From: an uncultured Lachnospiraceae bacterium
GTDB lineage: Bacteria > Bacillota > Clostridia > Lachnospirales > Lachnospiraceae
Direction: 5' to 3'
NCBI GenBank assembly: GCA_946629665.1
Contig: CAMOYC010000006.1
Location: 1-34,003 of the forward strand
Length of the DNA: 34,003 nt
Positions 9,198 through 17,972 of the stretch are shown here, one piece after another; position 1 is the stretch's first letter; each line of letters starts with the position of its first letter. The notes beneath the pieces were generated by a model that was not told where the DNA came from, made no database searches, and was given only the letters and a program-made list of their open reading frames with translations. The translations under genes and the position numbers were made by a program.

Positions 9198-9865
9198 TAT
9201 TTATCGCTCCCTTCCTGTGCTCCCTTAGTCGGAAGAACTTCTCCAAGATAGATCCACACCTTAACACCAACTTTACCGTAAGTTGTGTTAGCCTCTGCGA
9301 ATCCGTAATCAATGTTCGCTCTGAGTGTCTGCAGCGGAATTGTACCCTCGCTGTAGAACTCGGTACGCGCCATATCTGCACCGCCAAGACGACCGGAGCA
9401 CATAGCCTTGATTCCTAAAGCTCCGTTTCTCATGGATCTCTGCATGCAGGACTTCATAGCACGACGGAAGGAAATACGGTTCTCAAGCTGAGCTGCAATG
9501 TTCTCTGCAACAAGCTGAGCGTCTTTATCAACGTCAAATCTCTTGATCTCTTTTACTTCGATGATCACTCTTCTTGCGGATGTGATCTTCTCGATCTCTT
9601 TTCTCAGCACCTCGATCGCGGAACCCTGACGGCCGATCACAACACCGGGTTTTGCTGTGTAGATCACAAGCTTGATGGTGTCAGCTGTACGCTCGATCTC
9701 TGTCTTGGAGATTCCTGCGGTGAATAAGCGCTTCTTGATAAATTTTCTGATTTTATTGTCTTCAACAAGGTAATCTGCAAAGTCTTTTTTCTCTGCGTAC
9801 CATGTGGAATCCCAATCCTTGATGATTCCGACTCTTAAACCATGAGGATTAACTTTCTGTCCCAT
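9197..9865 (-). CDS. rpsC: 30S ribosomal protein S3
   Basis: The true protein is 222 residues from the ATG at 9865 ([18 protein letters not shown]). The 241-residue version in the ORF track adds an upstream extension that overlaps rplV. An AGGAGGGATATA site lies just before this ATG. A KH domain with the VVIGRQG loop and the S3 C-terminal domain are present. S3 forms part of the mRNA entry site and helicase. It overlaps rplP by one base. Confidence 0.97.
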   Translation of the reverse strand: MGQKVNPHGLRVGIIKDWDSTWYAEKKDFADYLVEDNKIRKFIKKRLFTAGISKTEIERTADTIKLVIYTAKPGVVIGRQGSAIEVLRKEIEKITSARRVIIEVKEIKRFDVDKDAQLVAENIAAQLENRISFRRAMKSCMQRSMRNGALGIKAMCSGRLGGADMARTEFYSEGTIPLQTLRANIDYGFAEANTTYGKVGVKVWIYLGEVLPTKGAQEGSDK

Positions 9866-9875
9866 TATATCCCTC

Positions 9876-10262
9876 CTATCTCTCGTCAAGAACAACAGTG
9901 ATATGGCACTGTCTCTTCTCAATTCTGTAAGCGCGGCCCTGTGCTCTTGCTCTGATTCTCTTCATTGTAGGTCCCTTGTTTGCGTAACACTCTGCAATGT
10001 AAAGATTCTCTCTGCTCATGCCGTTGTTGTTCTCTGCGTTGGCAATGGCAGACTTCAGAAGCTTACCGATCAGCTCAGAAGCATATCTGGGATTGTACTC
10101 TAAAATTCCTAATGCTGTTTCTACATCTTTGCCTCTGATGGCATCCAGTACGAAACATGCTTTTGTAACAGACACTCCCGCGTAGGAAAGCTTAGCGGAT
10201 GGTCTGGTATCTTTATTGGCATTTCTTTCTCTTTTAATCTGGGATCTATGTCCTTTTGCCAT
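9876..10262 (-). CDS. rplV: 50S ribosomal protein L22
   Basis: This 128-residue protein has the signature [21 protein letters not shown] followed by CHITVVL. Its beta-hairpin reaches the narrow part of the peptide exit tunnel, where some macrolide-resistance changes occur; the segment here looks ordinary. Gene order rpsS-rplV-rpsC is canonical. Confidence 0.98.
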   Translation of the reverse strand: MAKGHRSQIKRERNANKDTRPSAKLSYAGVSVTKACFVLDAIRGKDVETALGILEYNPRYASELIGKLLKSAIANAENNNGMSRENLYIAECYANKGPTMKRIRARAQGRAYRIEKRQCHITVVLDER

Positions 10263-10288
10263 GGATGAACCCTCCTTTCAGGCGTAAA

Positions 10289-10570
10289 CTATTTCACTCT
10301 GGACTTCTTCTCGTCTTTTCCGTGTCCTCTGTAAGTTCTTGTTGCAACGAACTCTCCTAATTTATGTCCTACCATATCCTCTGTTACGTATACCGGAACA
10401 TGTCTTCTTCCGTCATGTACCGCAAATGTGAGGCCTACGAAGGATGGGAAAATAGTGGAACGACGGGACCAGGTCTTGATCACGCTCTTGTTGCCGGACT
10501 GATTCATCGCATCAACTTTCTTTAATAAACTTTTATCAGCAAATGGTCCTTTTTTCAGTGAACGAGCCAT
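10289..10570 (-). CDS. rpsS: 30S ribosomal protein S19
   Basis: This 93-residue protein has the hallmark [19 protein letters not shown] start and the [18 protein letters not shown] ending. S19 sits in the 30S head with S13. It is preceded by AAGGAGG 15 nt after the rplB stop. Confidence 0.98.
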   Translation of the reverse strand: MARSLKKGPFADKSLLKKVDAMNQSGNKSVIKTWSRRSTIFPSFVGLTFAVHDGRRHVPVYVTEDMVGHKLGEFVATRTYRGHGKDEKKSRVK

Positions 10571-10585
10571 GAGTTACCTCCTTAA

Positions 10586-11428
10586 TTATTTAACGTTCTT
10601 ACCGTCTCTTCTTCTTACGATCAACTTGTTAGACTGCTTGTTTTTCTTTCTGGTCTTGAGACCTAAAGCAGGCTTGCCCCAAGGTGTTGACGGACCCGGA
10701 CGACCGATGCCGGCCTTTCCTTCTCCACCACCGTGAGGGTGATCATTCGGGTTCATAACGGAACCGCGGACTGTAGGACGGATACCCATGTGACGTTTAC
10801 GTCCTGCCTTACCGATACTGATCAGGTCATGCTCTACATTTCCTACCTGGCCGATGGTTGCACGGCACTGGATCGGAACCATTCTCATCTCGCCGGAAGG
10901 GAGACGCAGTGTAGCGTACTTACCTTCTTTTGCCATGAGCTGTGCGGAGTTACCTGCGGAACGAACCATCTGAGCGCCCTTGCCGGGGAAAAGCTCGATG
11001 TTGTGGATCTCGGTACCAACCGGGATGTTCGCTAACGGGAGGCAGTTTCCGATGTGGATCTCAGCGTCAGGGCCGTTCATGATCGTCTGGCCAACCTCTA
11101 ACTTGTAAGGCGCGATGATGTATGCCTTCTGTCCGTCTGCGTAGCAGATCAGAGCGATGTTAGCGGTTCTGTTCGGATCGTACTCGATACCGATAACTTT
11201 TGCCGGGATACCATCTTTATTTCTTTTGAAATCGATTAATCTGTATTTCTTCTTTGCTCCGCCGCCACGATGTCTAACGGTGATCTTACCCTGGTTGTTG
11301 CGGCCTGAGTGCTTCTTTAAGTTATAGGTCAAGGACTTTTCAGGAGTCTTCTTGGTGATCTCTGAAAAATCAGAACCTGTCATATGTCTTCTGGAAGGTG
11401 TATATGGGTTATATGTTTTGATGCCCAT
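10586..11428 (-). CDS. rplB: 50S ribosomal protein L2
   Basis: This is a 280-residue protein from the ATG at 11428 ([14 protein letters not shown]). The track's start at 11437 is a GTG that touches the AAAGGAG site and is unlikely; the ATG lies 8 nt after that site. The C-terminal [21 protein letters not shown] segment, with the conserved His before it, is the peptidyl-transferase-proximal region. L2 is a primary 23S-binding protein needed for subunit association. Confidence 0.98.
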   Translation of the reverse strand: MGIKTYNPYTPSRRHMTGSDFSEITKKTPEKSLTYNLKKHSGRNNQGKITVRHRGGGAKKKYRLIDFKRNKDGIPAKVIGIEYDPNRTANIALICYADGQKAYIIAPYKLEVGQTIMNGPDAEIHIGNCLPLANIPVGTEIHNIELFPGKGAQMVRSAGNSAQLMAKEGKYATLRLPSGEMRMVPIQCRATIGQVGNVEHDLISIGKAGRKRHMGIRPTVRGSVMNPNDHPHGGGEGKAGIGRPGPSTPWGKPALGLKTRKKNKQSNKLIVRRRDGKNVK

Positions 11429-11437
11429 CCCTTTCAC

Positions 11438-11528
11438 TCCTTTCGTTACCGAATATTTATTATCACGCTTTTATGCGTATAGATGTGTCTGTTTCCTGCC
11501 GGTTTCATCCGGTTCTTACTGACTGATC
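11438..11528 (-). promoter_or_regulatory. rplW-rplB intergenic stretch with two small hairpins
   Basis: Two short palindromes lie in the 91-100-nt gap, unusually long for this operon: acgc-ttttat-gcgt... core at 11465-11478 and CCGG-tttcat-CCGG at 11499-11512. Neither has a T-run, so they may be processing or stability elements. Function is unknown. Confidence 0.3.
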
Positions 11529-11828
11529 TTACAGACCTTCAAATACCTGGATATCTTCGCTGTCCTCTGTCAGTTTCACGATGGCTTTCTTCCTCTTGGC
11601 AGTTCTGCCGAAGATGTAGCCTCTTCTTTTCTTCTTTCCGGGAAGGTTCATGGTGTTGACTTTCTCAACAACGGTTCCCTCGAACATTTTCTCAACAGCC
11701 TCTTTGATCTGAGTCTTTGTTGCATCCGGATGAACATCAAATGTGTACTTCTTTTCGCCCATTAAGGTCATGCTCTTCTCGGTAACGACCGGTCTTAAGA
11801 TGACGTCATAATACTTTAAATCTGCCAT
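11529..11828 (-). CDS. rplW: 50S ribosomal protein L23
   Basis: This 99-residue protein has the start [15 protein letters not shown] and the motif [14 protein letters not shown]23 sits at the tunnel exit and is the docking site of trigger factor and SRP. Its ATG overlaps the rplD stop (TAATG), a sign of translational coupling. Confidence 0.98.
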   Translation of the reverse strand: MADLKYYDVILRPVVTEKSMTLMGEKKYTFDVHPDATKTQIKEAVEKMFEGTVVEKVNTMNLPGKKKRRGYIFGRTAKRKKAIVKLTEDSEDIQVFEGL

Positions 11829-12448
11829 TATGCATAAACCTCCTCAATCTTTGCAACTGCTTCCTGTGTGATCACTAAGGTATCATACTTGAGCATATCG
11901 TAGACGTTGATGGTGTTCAGTGCAGCTGTAGCAACCTGAGTTAAGTTGTTCGCTGACTTCACTACGGTATCGTCTTTCTCATTAGTTACGATTAAGGCTT
12001 TCTCAACCTTAAGGTTGTTTAATACAGTCTTAACTGCCTTGGTCTTGATCTCTGTAAGCTTAAGCTCGTCTAAGACAATGAACTTGCCCTCAGCAACCTT
12101 TGCGCTTAAAACAGACTTGATCGCAGCAACTTTCTCTTTCTTGTTAACCTTTACGGAATAATCTCTCGGTGTCGGAGCAAATACAACTCCGCCGCCCTTC
12201 CACTGCGGTGCGCGGATGGAACCCTGACGGGCATGTCCTGTTCCCTTCTGTCTCCAGGGCTTTCTTCCTCCTCCGGAAACCTCGCCGCGTGTCTTAGCTT
12301 TCTGAGTACCCTGACGCTTGTTTGCAAGCTGTGCAACAACTGCCTGGTGTACTAAATGCTCGTTAACAGGCACTGCAAAGATAGAATCGCTTAACTCGAT
12401 TGTACCAACCTGAGCACCTTCCATATTATAAACAGATACTGATGCCAT
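11828..12448 (-). CDS. rplD: 50S ribosomal protein L4
   Basis: This 206-residue protein has the extended-loop segment [20 protein letters not shown] that reaches the exit tunnel, plus the [13 protein letters not shown] motif. In E. coli L4 also represses the S10 operon through the rpsJ leader. Whether it binds the structured leader found here is unknown. Confidence 0.98.
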   Translation of the reverse strand: MASVSVYNMEGAQVGTIELSDSIFAVPVNEHLVHQAVVAQLANKRQGTQKAKTRGEVSGGGRKPWRQKGTGHARQGSIRAPQWKGGGVVFAPTPRDYSVKVNKKEKVAAIKSVLSAKVAEGKFIVLDELKLTEIKTKAVKTVLNNLKVEKALIVTNEKDDTVVKSANNLTQVATAALNTINVYDMLKYDTLVITQEAVAKIEEVYA

Positions 12449-12474
12449 TTATAAGTCCTCCTTCCTTACAAGCC

Positions 12475-13104
12475 TTACGCTTTTGCTGCAGATTTCAGTG
12501 TCACTAAGGACTTCTTCGGTCCGGGTACGGAACCCTTCACCAGAATGACATTGTTCTCTGCATCTATTCTAACTACCTCAAGATTCTGAACAGTAACCTG
12601 TACATGACCCATATGTCCGGCCATCTTCTTACCCTTCATAACCTTTGCAGGGTCGGAAGCCATACCGTTGGATCCGGCATGACGATGGTACTTGGAACCA
12701 TGTGTCTTGGGACCGGTGTGCTGACCATGTCTCTTGATGGCACCCTGATAACCTTTACCTTTGGAGATAGCAGTTGCATCCACCTTGTCACCTGCTTCAA
12801 ACATGGAAACGGTGATCTCCTGGCCGAGCTCGTAGCTCTCAGCATCATCAAGTTTCAGTTCTTTTACATATCTCTTTACGGATGTTCCTGCTTTTTCGAA
12901 CTGTCCTTTCATCGGTTTGTTGGCAAGTTTTTCTCTCTTGTCCATGAAACCAACCTGTACAGCGCTGTATCCGTCGTTCGCTACGGTTTTAACCTGTGTT
13001 ACAACACAAGGGCCAGCCTGTAATACGGTAACCGGAATTAATTCTCCGTCTTCTGCGAAGATCTGAGTCATACCGATTTTAGTTGCTAAAATAGCTTTCT
13101 TCAT
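12475..13104 (-). CDS. rplC: 50S ribosomal protein L3
   Basis: This 209-residue protein has the start [20 protein letters not shown] and the central [20 protein letters not shown] region that approaches the peptidyl transferase centre. L3 is one of two initiators of 50S assembly. AGGAGGAAGAAAAA precedes the ATG. It is separated from rpsJ by an unusually long 126-nt gap with a hairpin. Confidence 0.98.
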   Translation of the reverse strand: MKKAILATKIGMTQIFAEDGELIPVTVLQAGPCVVTQVKTVANDGYSAVQVGFMDKREKLANKPMKGQFEKAGTSVKRYVKELKLDDAESYELGQEITVSMFEAGDKVDATAISKGKGYQGAIKRHGQHTGPKTHGSKYHRHAGSNGMASDPAKVMKGKKMAGHMGHVQVTVQNLEVVRIDAENNVILVKGSVPGPKKSLVTLKSAAKA

Positions 13105-13123
13105 TTTTTCTTCCTCCTGGTTT

Positions 13124-13182
13124 TCTACAGCGGATCACGCCGATCGCTGACTTCGGTGTGATCATTCTAGTCTACAGCGGAT
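13124..13182 (-). promoter_or_regulatory. rpsJ-rplC intergenic element: hairpin flanked by a 12-bp direct repeat
   Basis: A hairpin pairs GATCAC-x-CCG (13133-13142) with CGG-x-GTGATC (13154-13163). Two copies of TCTACAGCGGAT (plus strand, 13124-13135 and 13171-13182) lie at or near it, the first overlapping its arm. No T-run follows, so it is probably a regulatory or processing structure and not a terminator. Confidence 0.45.
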
Positions 13183-13230
13183 TACATAACAAGTTGTCAT
13201 ATAATCATGAAGCCATAGGACATCTCGCTA

Positions 13231-13542
13231 TTATTTCTGCTTGATCTCAATGAATACACCTGCGGGCATCTCAAGTCTTGATAACGCATCAACCGTCTTG
13301 GACGTAGGGGTAAGGATATCAATTAATCTCTTGTGGGTTCTCTGCTCGAACTGCTCTCTGGAATCCTTATACTTATGTACCGCTCTTAAGATCGTAACTA
13401 CTTCCTTCTTAGTCGGCATCGGTACAGGACCGCTGACCTTAGCACCTGTCTTCTTGACAGTGTCGATAATGCTCTTTGCAGATGCATCGATTAATTTGTG
13501 ATCGTACGCCTTCAACGTGATTCTGATAATTTGACTTGCCAT
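13231..13542 (-). CDS. rpsJ: 30S ribosomal protein S10
   Basis: S10 is 103 residues here, starting at 13542 ([20 protein letters not shown]), with AAGGAGGCGA a few bases upstream. The 132-residue version in the track runs into the leader and is rejected. The motif [16 protein letters not shown] and the ending [22 protein letters not shown] are diagnostic. S10 belongs to the 30S head and doubles as the transcription factor NusE. It is the first gene of the operon. Confidence 0.98.
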   Translation of the reverse strand: MASQIIRITLKAYDHKLIDASAKSIIDTVKKTGAKVSGPVPMPTKKEVVTILRAVHKYKDSREQFEQRTHKRLIDILTPTSKTVDALSRLEMPAGVFIEIKQK

Positions 13543-13772
13543 AAAAAAAGTCGCCTCCTTTTCGCACTTTGTTAGTACGACAAGCGGTGACTGTACACTC
13601 TTCCGTGTGTATCCTGTTTTCAGACACAATCCACAGAAGTTCTACTCGCTATGGTAGTTATTAATAGTACAGTGACTTGTCGCCAGTTTCATAACTTGAC
13701 ATTCGCTCCACGGAAAACCTGCATCTGATGTGCAGCAACCTCACGCTTCACAGCTATCAATGTCACACAGCA
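13543..13772 (-). promoter_or_regulatory. Structured 5' leader of the S10 operon
   Basis: About 230 nt separate the expected transcription start from rpsJ. In the transcript, CGACAAG (13676-13682) can pair with CTTGTCG (13578-13584), and ACTGTAC (13667-13673) with GTACAGT (13590-13596), giving two stacked 7-bp helices around a small asymmetric internal loop. A competing small hairpin, TACAC/GTGTA, overlaps the inner helix. A further hairpin CTGCA-N7-TGCAG lies near the 5' end. Ribosomal-protein leaders often switch this way. I do not recognise the family. Confidence 0.5.
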
Positions 13773-13778
13773 TTTATT

Positions 13779-13806
13779 ATTATACACGAATCAAAAAATA
13801 AAGCAA
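13779..13806 (-). promoter_or_regulatory. S10 operon promoter
   Basis: On the minus strand, TTGCTT (13801-13806) and a perfect TATAAT (13779-13784) are spaced 16 bp apart in AT-rich sequence. Transcription would start near 13772, giving a leader of about 230 nt. It is the best sigma-A promoter upstream of rpsJ. Confidence 0.7.
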
Positions 13807-13852
13807 GAGTTTTTTTGAAACTATTCAGAGCCATGCGGTTTTTTTTACAATA

Positions 13853-13880
13853 TGACGATAGAAGCTCACTTATATCGTCA
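13853..13880 (-). other. Hairpin spanning the stop codon of the Gx-family gene
   Basis: TGACGATA (13853-13860) and TATCGTCA (13873-13880) form a perfect 8-bp stem. In the minus transcript the TGA stop lies in the 5' arm. No T-run follows, so it would be a weak terminator at most; it may protect the mRNA end. Confidence 0.4.
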
Positions 13881-14393
13881 TCTATTGGGAGAAAATGTCT
13901 CCCGGAAGACCGGATCCAGCCTCTTTAAGAGCAGGCCGCTGAGGATTCCGATAAGCACTCCGGCTCCGAGGCCGGCCAGGATGAGGACCGGCAGGTAGTA
14001 GATCAGGGCCTTTGTCTCCAGCACAAACATGGCTACCAGAATCTGACCCACATTATGGAATACACCTCCGGCCACACTGACTCCCACCGGGGAAAAACGA
14101 CCGGTTTTTTTGAGCAGGGCCATGACCAGCATGGACAGGGCAGCGCCGGCTGCGCTGTAGACGATGGCGAACCCGTTTCCGAACAGGAGGCCGGAAAGCA
14201 GGATCCTCATGGCACTGATCCCGATCGCGGCGGGCAGACCGGCCGTGTACAGGACCAGCATGGTGATGATGTTGGCCAGGCCAAGCTTGGCTCCCGGGAC
14301 GCCCAGGTTAATGGGGATCAGCATCTCCACATATCCGGCCACCAGGGCCAGGGCAAGAAACATGCCGTAAAAAGCTGTTTTCTTAGCAGACAT
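13878..14393 (-). CDS. Gx-family membrane protein (heptaprenyl diphosphate synthase component I-like)
   Basis: This 171-residue hydrophobic protein has about five transmembrane segments and the ECF S-component-like pattern PGAKLGLANIITML followed by RILLSGLLFG and HNVGQILVA. It matches the family annotated as heptaprenyl diphosphate synthase component I (Hpre_diP_synt_I, Gx transporter). Such proteins recur beside FMN-binding and ApbE genes, including in flavin-based extracellular electron transfer loci, so a role in quinone or flavin handling at the membrane is more plausible than prenyl synthesis. It is the last gene of the apbE operon, with AGGAGG before its ATG. Confidence 0.8.
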   Translation of the reverse strand: MSAKKTAFYGMFLALALVAGYVEMLIPINLGVPGAKLGLANIITMLVLYTAGLPAAIGISAMRILLSGLLFGNGFAIVYSAAGAALSMLVMALLKKTGRFSPVGVSVAGGVFHNVGQILVAMFVLETKALIYYLPVLILAGLGAGVLIGILSGLLLKRLDPVFRETFSPNR

Positions 14394-14420
14394 AAGAGAT
14401 TTCCTCCTAGTTTAATCATC

Positions 14421-15263
14421 TTAATAAATATAGTAGATCATACCAAATAAAAGGGCTGCTTTCAACAGCAGCATGGGCAGCCTGAATTTCTTCGGGATAC
14501 TGTCGCCGGCGTTCTGCCTGGGACATACTCCGGCGCATTTGCCACAGGAAAAGCACTGGCCGCTTTTCAGGTTATCTCCTTCCCGGGTCGATGGCAGCTC
14601 CAGGTTCGCCGGGCAGATCCTCTGACAGGCACTGCATCCCGAAATACACTGGTCCCTGTCCCTTTTAAATATCGAAAAGGGAAGGATCGGCATCAGAGAA
14701 AAAACTGCTCCCATGGGACAAAGAAAACGGCAGAAAAATCTGGGTTCCAGAGCCATGCCTATTATTATAAGAAGAAAATGGCCCAAAGCGATGGAACTTT
14801 TCGGCCTTGTCCGGGCATAGAGCTGGGAGAAAGCCGTGAACGGGCTGTTTAAAGATACCTGATTGTTATAGCCGGCTATCACAGCCGCCAGGATCCCCAA
14901 AGCCAGCAGATATTTCAGGCAGAGCAACTTGTCTCCCCATTTCCCGAAAACCCGAAAGGGCTTCTTTTTCATTTTCTTCCTGATCCAGGAGGATACAGAA
15001 TAAATGAAATCTCCTAAACTGCCGAATGCGCAGGCGTATCCACAGAAAAACCGCCCGAAGACTATGGTAAAGAGCAACAGGATGATCAGGGTCAGGGTAA
15101 AGGAATTCAGTTCGATCGCCGCAAGATCTTTCACTTCCTCCACGATCATCTTGATCCCGCCCCAGGCGGTAGAGAAAAGTGCCGGCCAGGCAAAGAAGAA
15201 AATGACCCGTATCCCGGTCTCGCATATCATATTCGCAGTAATCTTGTTCTTTTTCTTTGCCAT
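14421..15263 (-). CDS. Membrane polyferredoxin, NapH/NosR-like 4Fe-4S protein
   Basis: This 280-residue protein has about five transmembrane helices and two cytoplasm-facing Cys-Pro motifs, CGYACAFG (74-81) and CRFLCPMG (178-185), as in NapH, NosR and RdxA/CcoG. Two [4Fe-4S] motifs follow: C206-x3-C210-x2-C213-x3-CP and C237-x2-C240-x2-C243-x3-CP. It should pass electrons across the membrane. The ATG follows the FMN-protein stop directly (TAGATG) with GGAG just upstream, so the two are translationally coupled and probably work as a pair: ferredoxin module to flavin module. Confidence 0.88.
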   Translation of the reverse strand: MAKKKNKITANMICETGIRVIFFFAWPALFSTAWGGIKMIVEEVKDLAAIELNSFTLTLIILLLFTIVFGRFFCGYACAFGSLGDFIYSVSSWIRKKMKKKPFRVFGKWGDKLLCLKYLLALGILAAVIAGYNNQVSLNSPFTAFSQLYARTRPKSSIALGHFLLIIIGMALEPRFFCRFLCPMGAVFSLMPILPFSIFKRDRDQCISGCSACQRICPANLELPSTREGDNLKSGQCFSCGKCAGVCPRQNAGDSIPKKFRLPMLLLKAALLFGMIYYIY

Positions 15264-16493
15264 CTATTTCTCCGCTTCTTTCAGGGCCGCACCTACCGCT
15301 TCCAGGATCCCCCCGGAAGAAAAGGTGGCACCACTGACCGTATCGATCTCCACGCTCTGTTTCTCCAGGATCTCATCAATGATCTCACTGGCTGTCTTCA
15401 GGTAGGCCGGATCCTCGCCTTCCGCCTCCGTGATCTCTATGTTGGTGATCTGGCTGTCTTCCACCGTGACTTCCGTCACAATCTGTCCGCCGAATCCCTG
15501 CCCGCTACCGGTGTAGGTACCGTCCTTCCATGTGGCCGGATCTGTAGTCTTTACAGGTTTCTTCCTGCTTTTCTTTTTCTTCTTTTTCTTCTTGCCGGTA
15601 TCGGTTTTCTTTTTCTTCTTATCCGTTTTTTTCGAGGCCTTTTTGGCTTTAGCCAGAGCATTCCGGACTGCCTTGATGACTCCGTTGGAAGAGTAGGTTG
15701 CTCCGCTGACTGCACTGAGATTGGTGGTCTGTTTGGCAACGATCCTCTTCAGCAGGGCTTTCGCCTTGTTCAGGTAAGAGCTGGTCTCGCCGGAGGCCGA
15801 CAGGATCTTCACAGATTTGATCTTACCCTTTTTGATCGTTACCTCCACCTTGATCTTGCCGCCAAAACCCCGGGCAGAACCGGTGTAGGTCCCATCCTTA
15901 TATTCTCCGGATTCGTCGACCTTCCCCACATCCTTCGGGCCGTTACCGGAAGGGACTCCGTTGCTGACAGGAGCAGCAGTTGACTCTGTCCCGTACAGGG
16001 CATTCTTTACGGCAGCGATGATCCCCCGGGAAGAATAGGTCGCTCCGCTCACCGTATCCACATCCGCACTCTGGGATGACAGGATTGAATCGATCACACC
16101 CTTTGCCCTGGAAAAGAAGGGCTCAGTCTCGCCGGGAGCGCTCACAATATCGATGGCTGTGATCGCTTTATCTTTCACTGTCACTCTAACGGTGATCCTG
16201 CCTCCAAACCCATTGGCAGAACCTTCATATTCCCCGTCTTCCAAATCAATGACACCCTTGGCCTCTGACTCGGCTTCTTTTTTTGCTGTCCGGGAGGCTT
16301 TTTTCTTTTCCGCTTCCATGGCAGCCGTTTTTTCCGCAAGGACCTCCTCCACCCGGGTCACATCATCGGCCTTTCCTGTGTATTCCCTGGCCACAGGTTT
16401 CTGATAATCCGACATAGCCATGGAAAGTAAAAGAATAACTGCGATCGCAGGTATAAACATTCCTATTGTTTTTGCAATGTTTGTCAGTTTCAT
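15264..16493 (-). CDS. Membrane-anchored protein with three FMN-binding domains
   Basis: This 409-residue protein has an N-terminal membrane anchor (residues 11-27) and an Ala/Glu/Lys-rich helical stretch. Three homologous FMN_bind domains follow, at about 85-165, 199-280 and 323-405. Each begins with (D)G-x-Y-x-G-S and ends with the flavinylation motif SGAT: VDTVSGATYSS (T152), LSAVSGATYSS (T266), IDTVSGATFSS (T390). These Thr are the expected ApbE targets for covalent FMN. Domain 2 has S259-L-S for the usual Asp upstream. A Lys-rich linker (about 282-316) separates domains 2 and 3. It is probably an extracytoplasmic flavin wire. Confidence 0.9.
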   Translation of the reverse strand: MKLTNIAKTIGMFIPAIAVILLLSMAMSDYQKPVAREYTGKADDVTRVEEVLAEKTAAMEAEKKKASRTAKKEAESEAKGVIDLEDGEYEGSANGFGGRITVRVTVKDKAITAIDIVSAPGETEPFFSRAKGVIDSILSSQSADVDTVSGATYSSRGIIAAVKNALYGTESTAAPVSNGVPSGNGPKDVGKVDESGEYKDGTYTGSARGFGGKIKVEVTIKKGKIKSVKILSASGETSSYLNKAKALLKRIVAKQTTNLSAVSGATYSSNGVIKAVRNALAKAKKASKKTDKKKKKTDTGKKKKKKKKSRKKPVKTTDPATWKDGTYTGSGQGFGGQIVTEVTVEDSQITNIEITEAEGEDPAYLKTASEIIDEILEKQSVEIDTVSGATFSSGGILEAVGAALKEAEK

Positions 16494-16518
16494 CCTTATG
16501 AATCCTTTTCTTTAATCT

Positions 16519-17613
16519 CTATCTTTCCAAAAGTTCCCAGTCATGATCAGAAGTAAAGGAATCTGCCAGTCCCTGACTTACCAGGATCCTCCCATCTTCC
16601 AGGCAAAGGATCATGTCAAAGACTTCCTCATGTTCCCGCCAGAACACGATCGCTTTTTCCGGCCCCATGGTAAAGAGAGCAGTTGACAGTCCGTCAGCCA
16701 GGGTTCCGCTCTCGCTGACAACTGTCACAGAGTTCAGACCCGTCTCAGCCGGGTAGCCGGTAAAGGGATCGATAATGTGATGATATCTCTTTCCATCTTT
16801 TTCGAAATACCTTTGATAGTTGCCGGAAGTGATGACCGCCGCGGTCTCCACTTCCAGGGTCCCGAGATATCCACCCTCATCCATGGGGTCTTCGATCCCG
16901 ATCTTCCATAAGCTGCCATCGGGCTTTCTGCCTATGGTCTGCACATTTCCGCCCAGGCTTACCACTGCCTGGGAGACTCCCTGTTCCTGAAAGACCTGCA
17001 TGATCCGGTCGGAAGTATAGCCCTTGGCGATTCCGCCAAGATCTATTTTCATCCCCTTCTTTTCCAGGGTCACAGCAGTTAGATCCTTTTCCCGGTCAAG
17101 TTTCACCTTGGAGGAATCCACCAGCTTCAGCAGGCGGTTGATCTTTTTCTTCCCGGGTACCTGGTAATGATCATCCGGAAATCCCCATGCTTCCACAAGA
17201 GGATATACAGTAATGTCAAAGGTACCCGCAGTCATCTCATTCACATCCAGGGCAGATTGGATCATCTGTGCGGTATCCTCGGATACGCTTCCCTTTCCTT
17301 CTGTATTTATCTGAAAGATCTCACTGTTCTCGTCGGTGGCGGATACCAGCTTTTCGATCCGGCTGATCTCATCGGAAGCCGCATTCAAAGCTTTATGATC
17401 TTCATCGCCGTAAGCTGTTAACGTCATGTAAGTATCCATCGCAAACACGTCGATAGTCTGGGCTTCTGTTTTCAGGTCCTGTCCTCCGGTAGATAATTCC
17501 GGGGAAGAGCCGGCACAGCCGGTAAGCACCAGGGACAGACTCATTACAATCCCCAGGCTGTACAAAATGATATCCCTGTATCTTCTGATCTTATTCATGA
17601 TTCTATTATTCAT
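16519..17613 (-). CDS. apbE: FAD:protein FMN transferase ApbE, lipoprotein
   Basis: This 364-residue protein has a type II signal peptide with lipobox LTGC (Cys33). ApbE motifs are intact: DLGGIAKGY (191-199) for FAD binding, HHIIDPFTGYPAETG (278-292), and DGLSTALFTMG (307-317) with the Mg-binding Asp and Thr. It attaches FMN to Thr in Dxx(S/T)GAT motifs, three near-copies of which lie in the next gene. GGGGAG lies 12 nt before the first ATG; an inner ATG (residue 6) is a possible alternative start. First gene of the four-gene operon. Confidence 0.94.
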   Translation of the reverse strand: MNNRIMNKIRRYRDIILYSLGIVMSLSLVLTGCAGSSPELSTGGQDLKTEAQTIDVFAMDTYMTLTAYGDEDHKALNAASDEISRIEKLVSATDENSEIFQINTEGKGSVSEDTAQMIQSALDVNEMTAGTFDITVYPLVEAWGFPDDHYQVPGKKKINRLLKLVDSSKVKLDREKDLTAVTLEKKGMKIDLGGIAKGYTSDRIMQVFQEQGVSQAVVSLGGNVQTIGRKPDGSLWKIGIEDPMDEGGYLGTLEVETAAVITSGNYQRYFEKDGKRYHHIIDPFTGYPAETGLNSVTVVSESGTLADGLSTALFTMGPEKAIVFWREHEEVFDMILCLEDGRILVSQGLADSFTSDHDWELLER

Positions 17614-17657
17614 GATTCCATTCCACTCCCCTTGATTGCTGAACTTTGATCACTCCT

Positions 17658-17686
17658 AGAATAATTGATGCCGGCAATTTTATCAA
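17658..17686 (-). promoter_or_regulatory. Candidate apbE operon promoter
   Basis: On the minus strand, TTGATA (17681-17686) and TATTCT (17658-17663) are spaced exactly 17 bp apart, about 45 bp upstream of the apbE start. The -10 is imperfect, so this is a moderate call. Confidence 0.45.
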
Positions 17687-17734
17687 CCAGTCAGCCAACA
17701 ATAAAGGCATATACTATATTGATTAGATTCAAAT

Positions 17735-17754
17735 AACTATAGTTAGTTATAACT
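17735..17754. promoter_or_regulatory. Tandem palindromes (operator candidate 1)
   Basis: Two perfect 10-bp palindromes abut: AACTATAGTT (17735-17744) and AGTTATAACT (17745-17754). They lie about 50 bp upstream of the candidate apbE -35. A related dyad lies 220 bp away next to the divergent gene, which suggests one regulator for both sides. The regulator is not identified. Confidence 0.45.
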
Positions 17755-17972
17755 TAGAATATCTGATTTTTGGGAAACCGTCAAGAGAGGGCAGGATTTT
17801 CAGTCCTTAAAAGAGTTTTTTTATCAACACATTCATTTATCGACTATATCATATCGATTATTCCCGATATTGATCAGACTCTCTCAAGTAAAAAAAGGTA
17901 CAGGAAAATCTCCCTCCTTTTTGATATGGACACGTTTCGATTCCATGATGTATATTAGCTATTAGTAGCAAC

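Noticed and set aside
15551-15640. Lys codon tract as a possible simple-sequence repeat
   Set aside because: It is an irregular AAG/AAA mix that keeps the frame of the FMN protein, so it is a protein linker, not a tandem DNA repeat.
17770-17958. 62-codon ORF in the divergent gap
   Set aside because: No ribosome binding site, no recognisable sequence, and it lies between operator-like palindromes.
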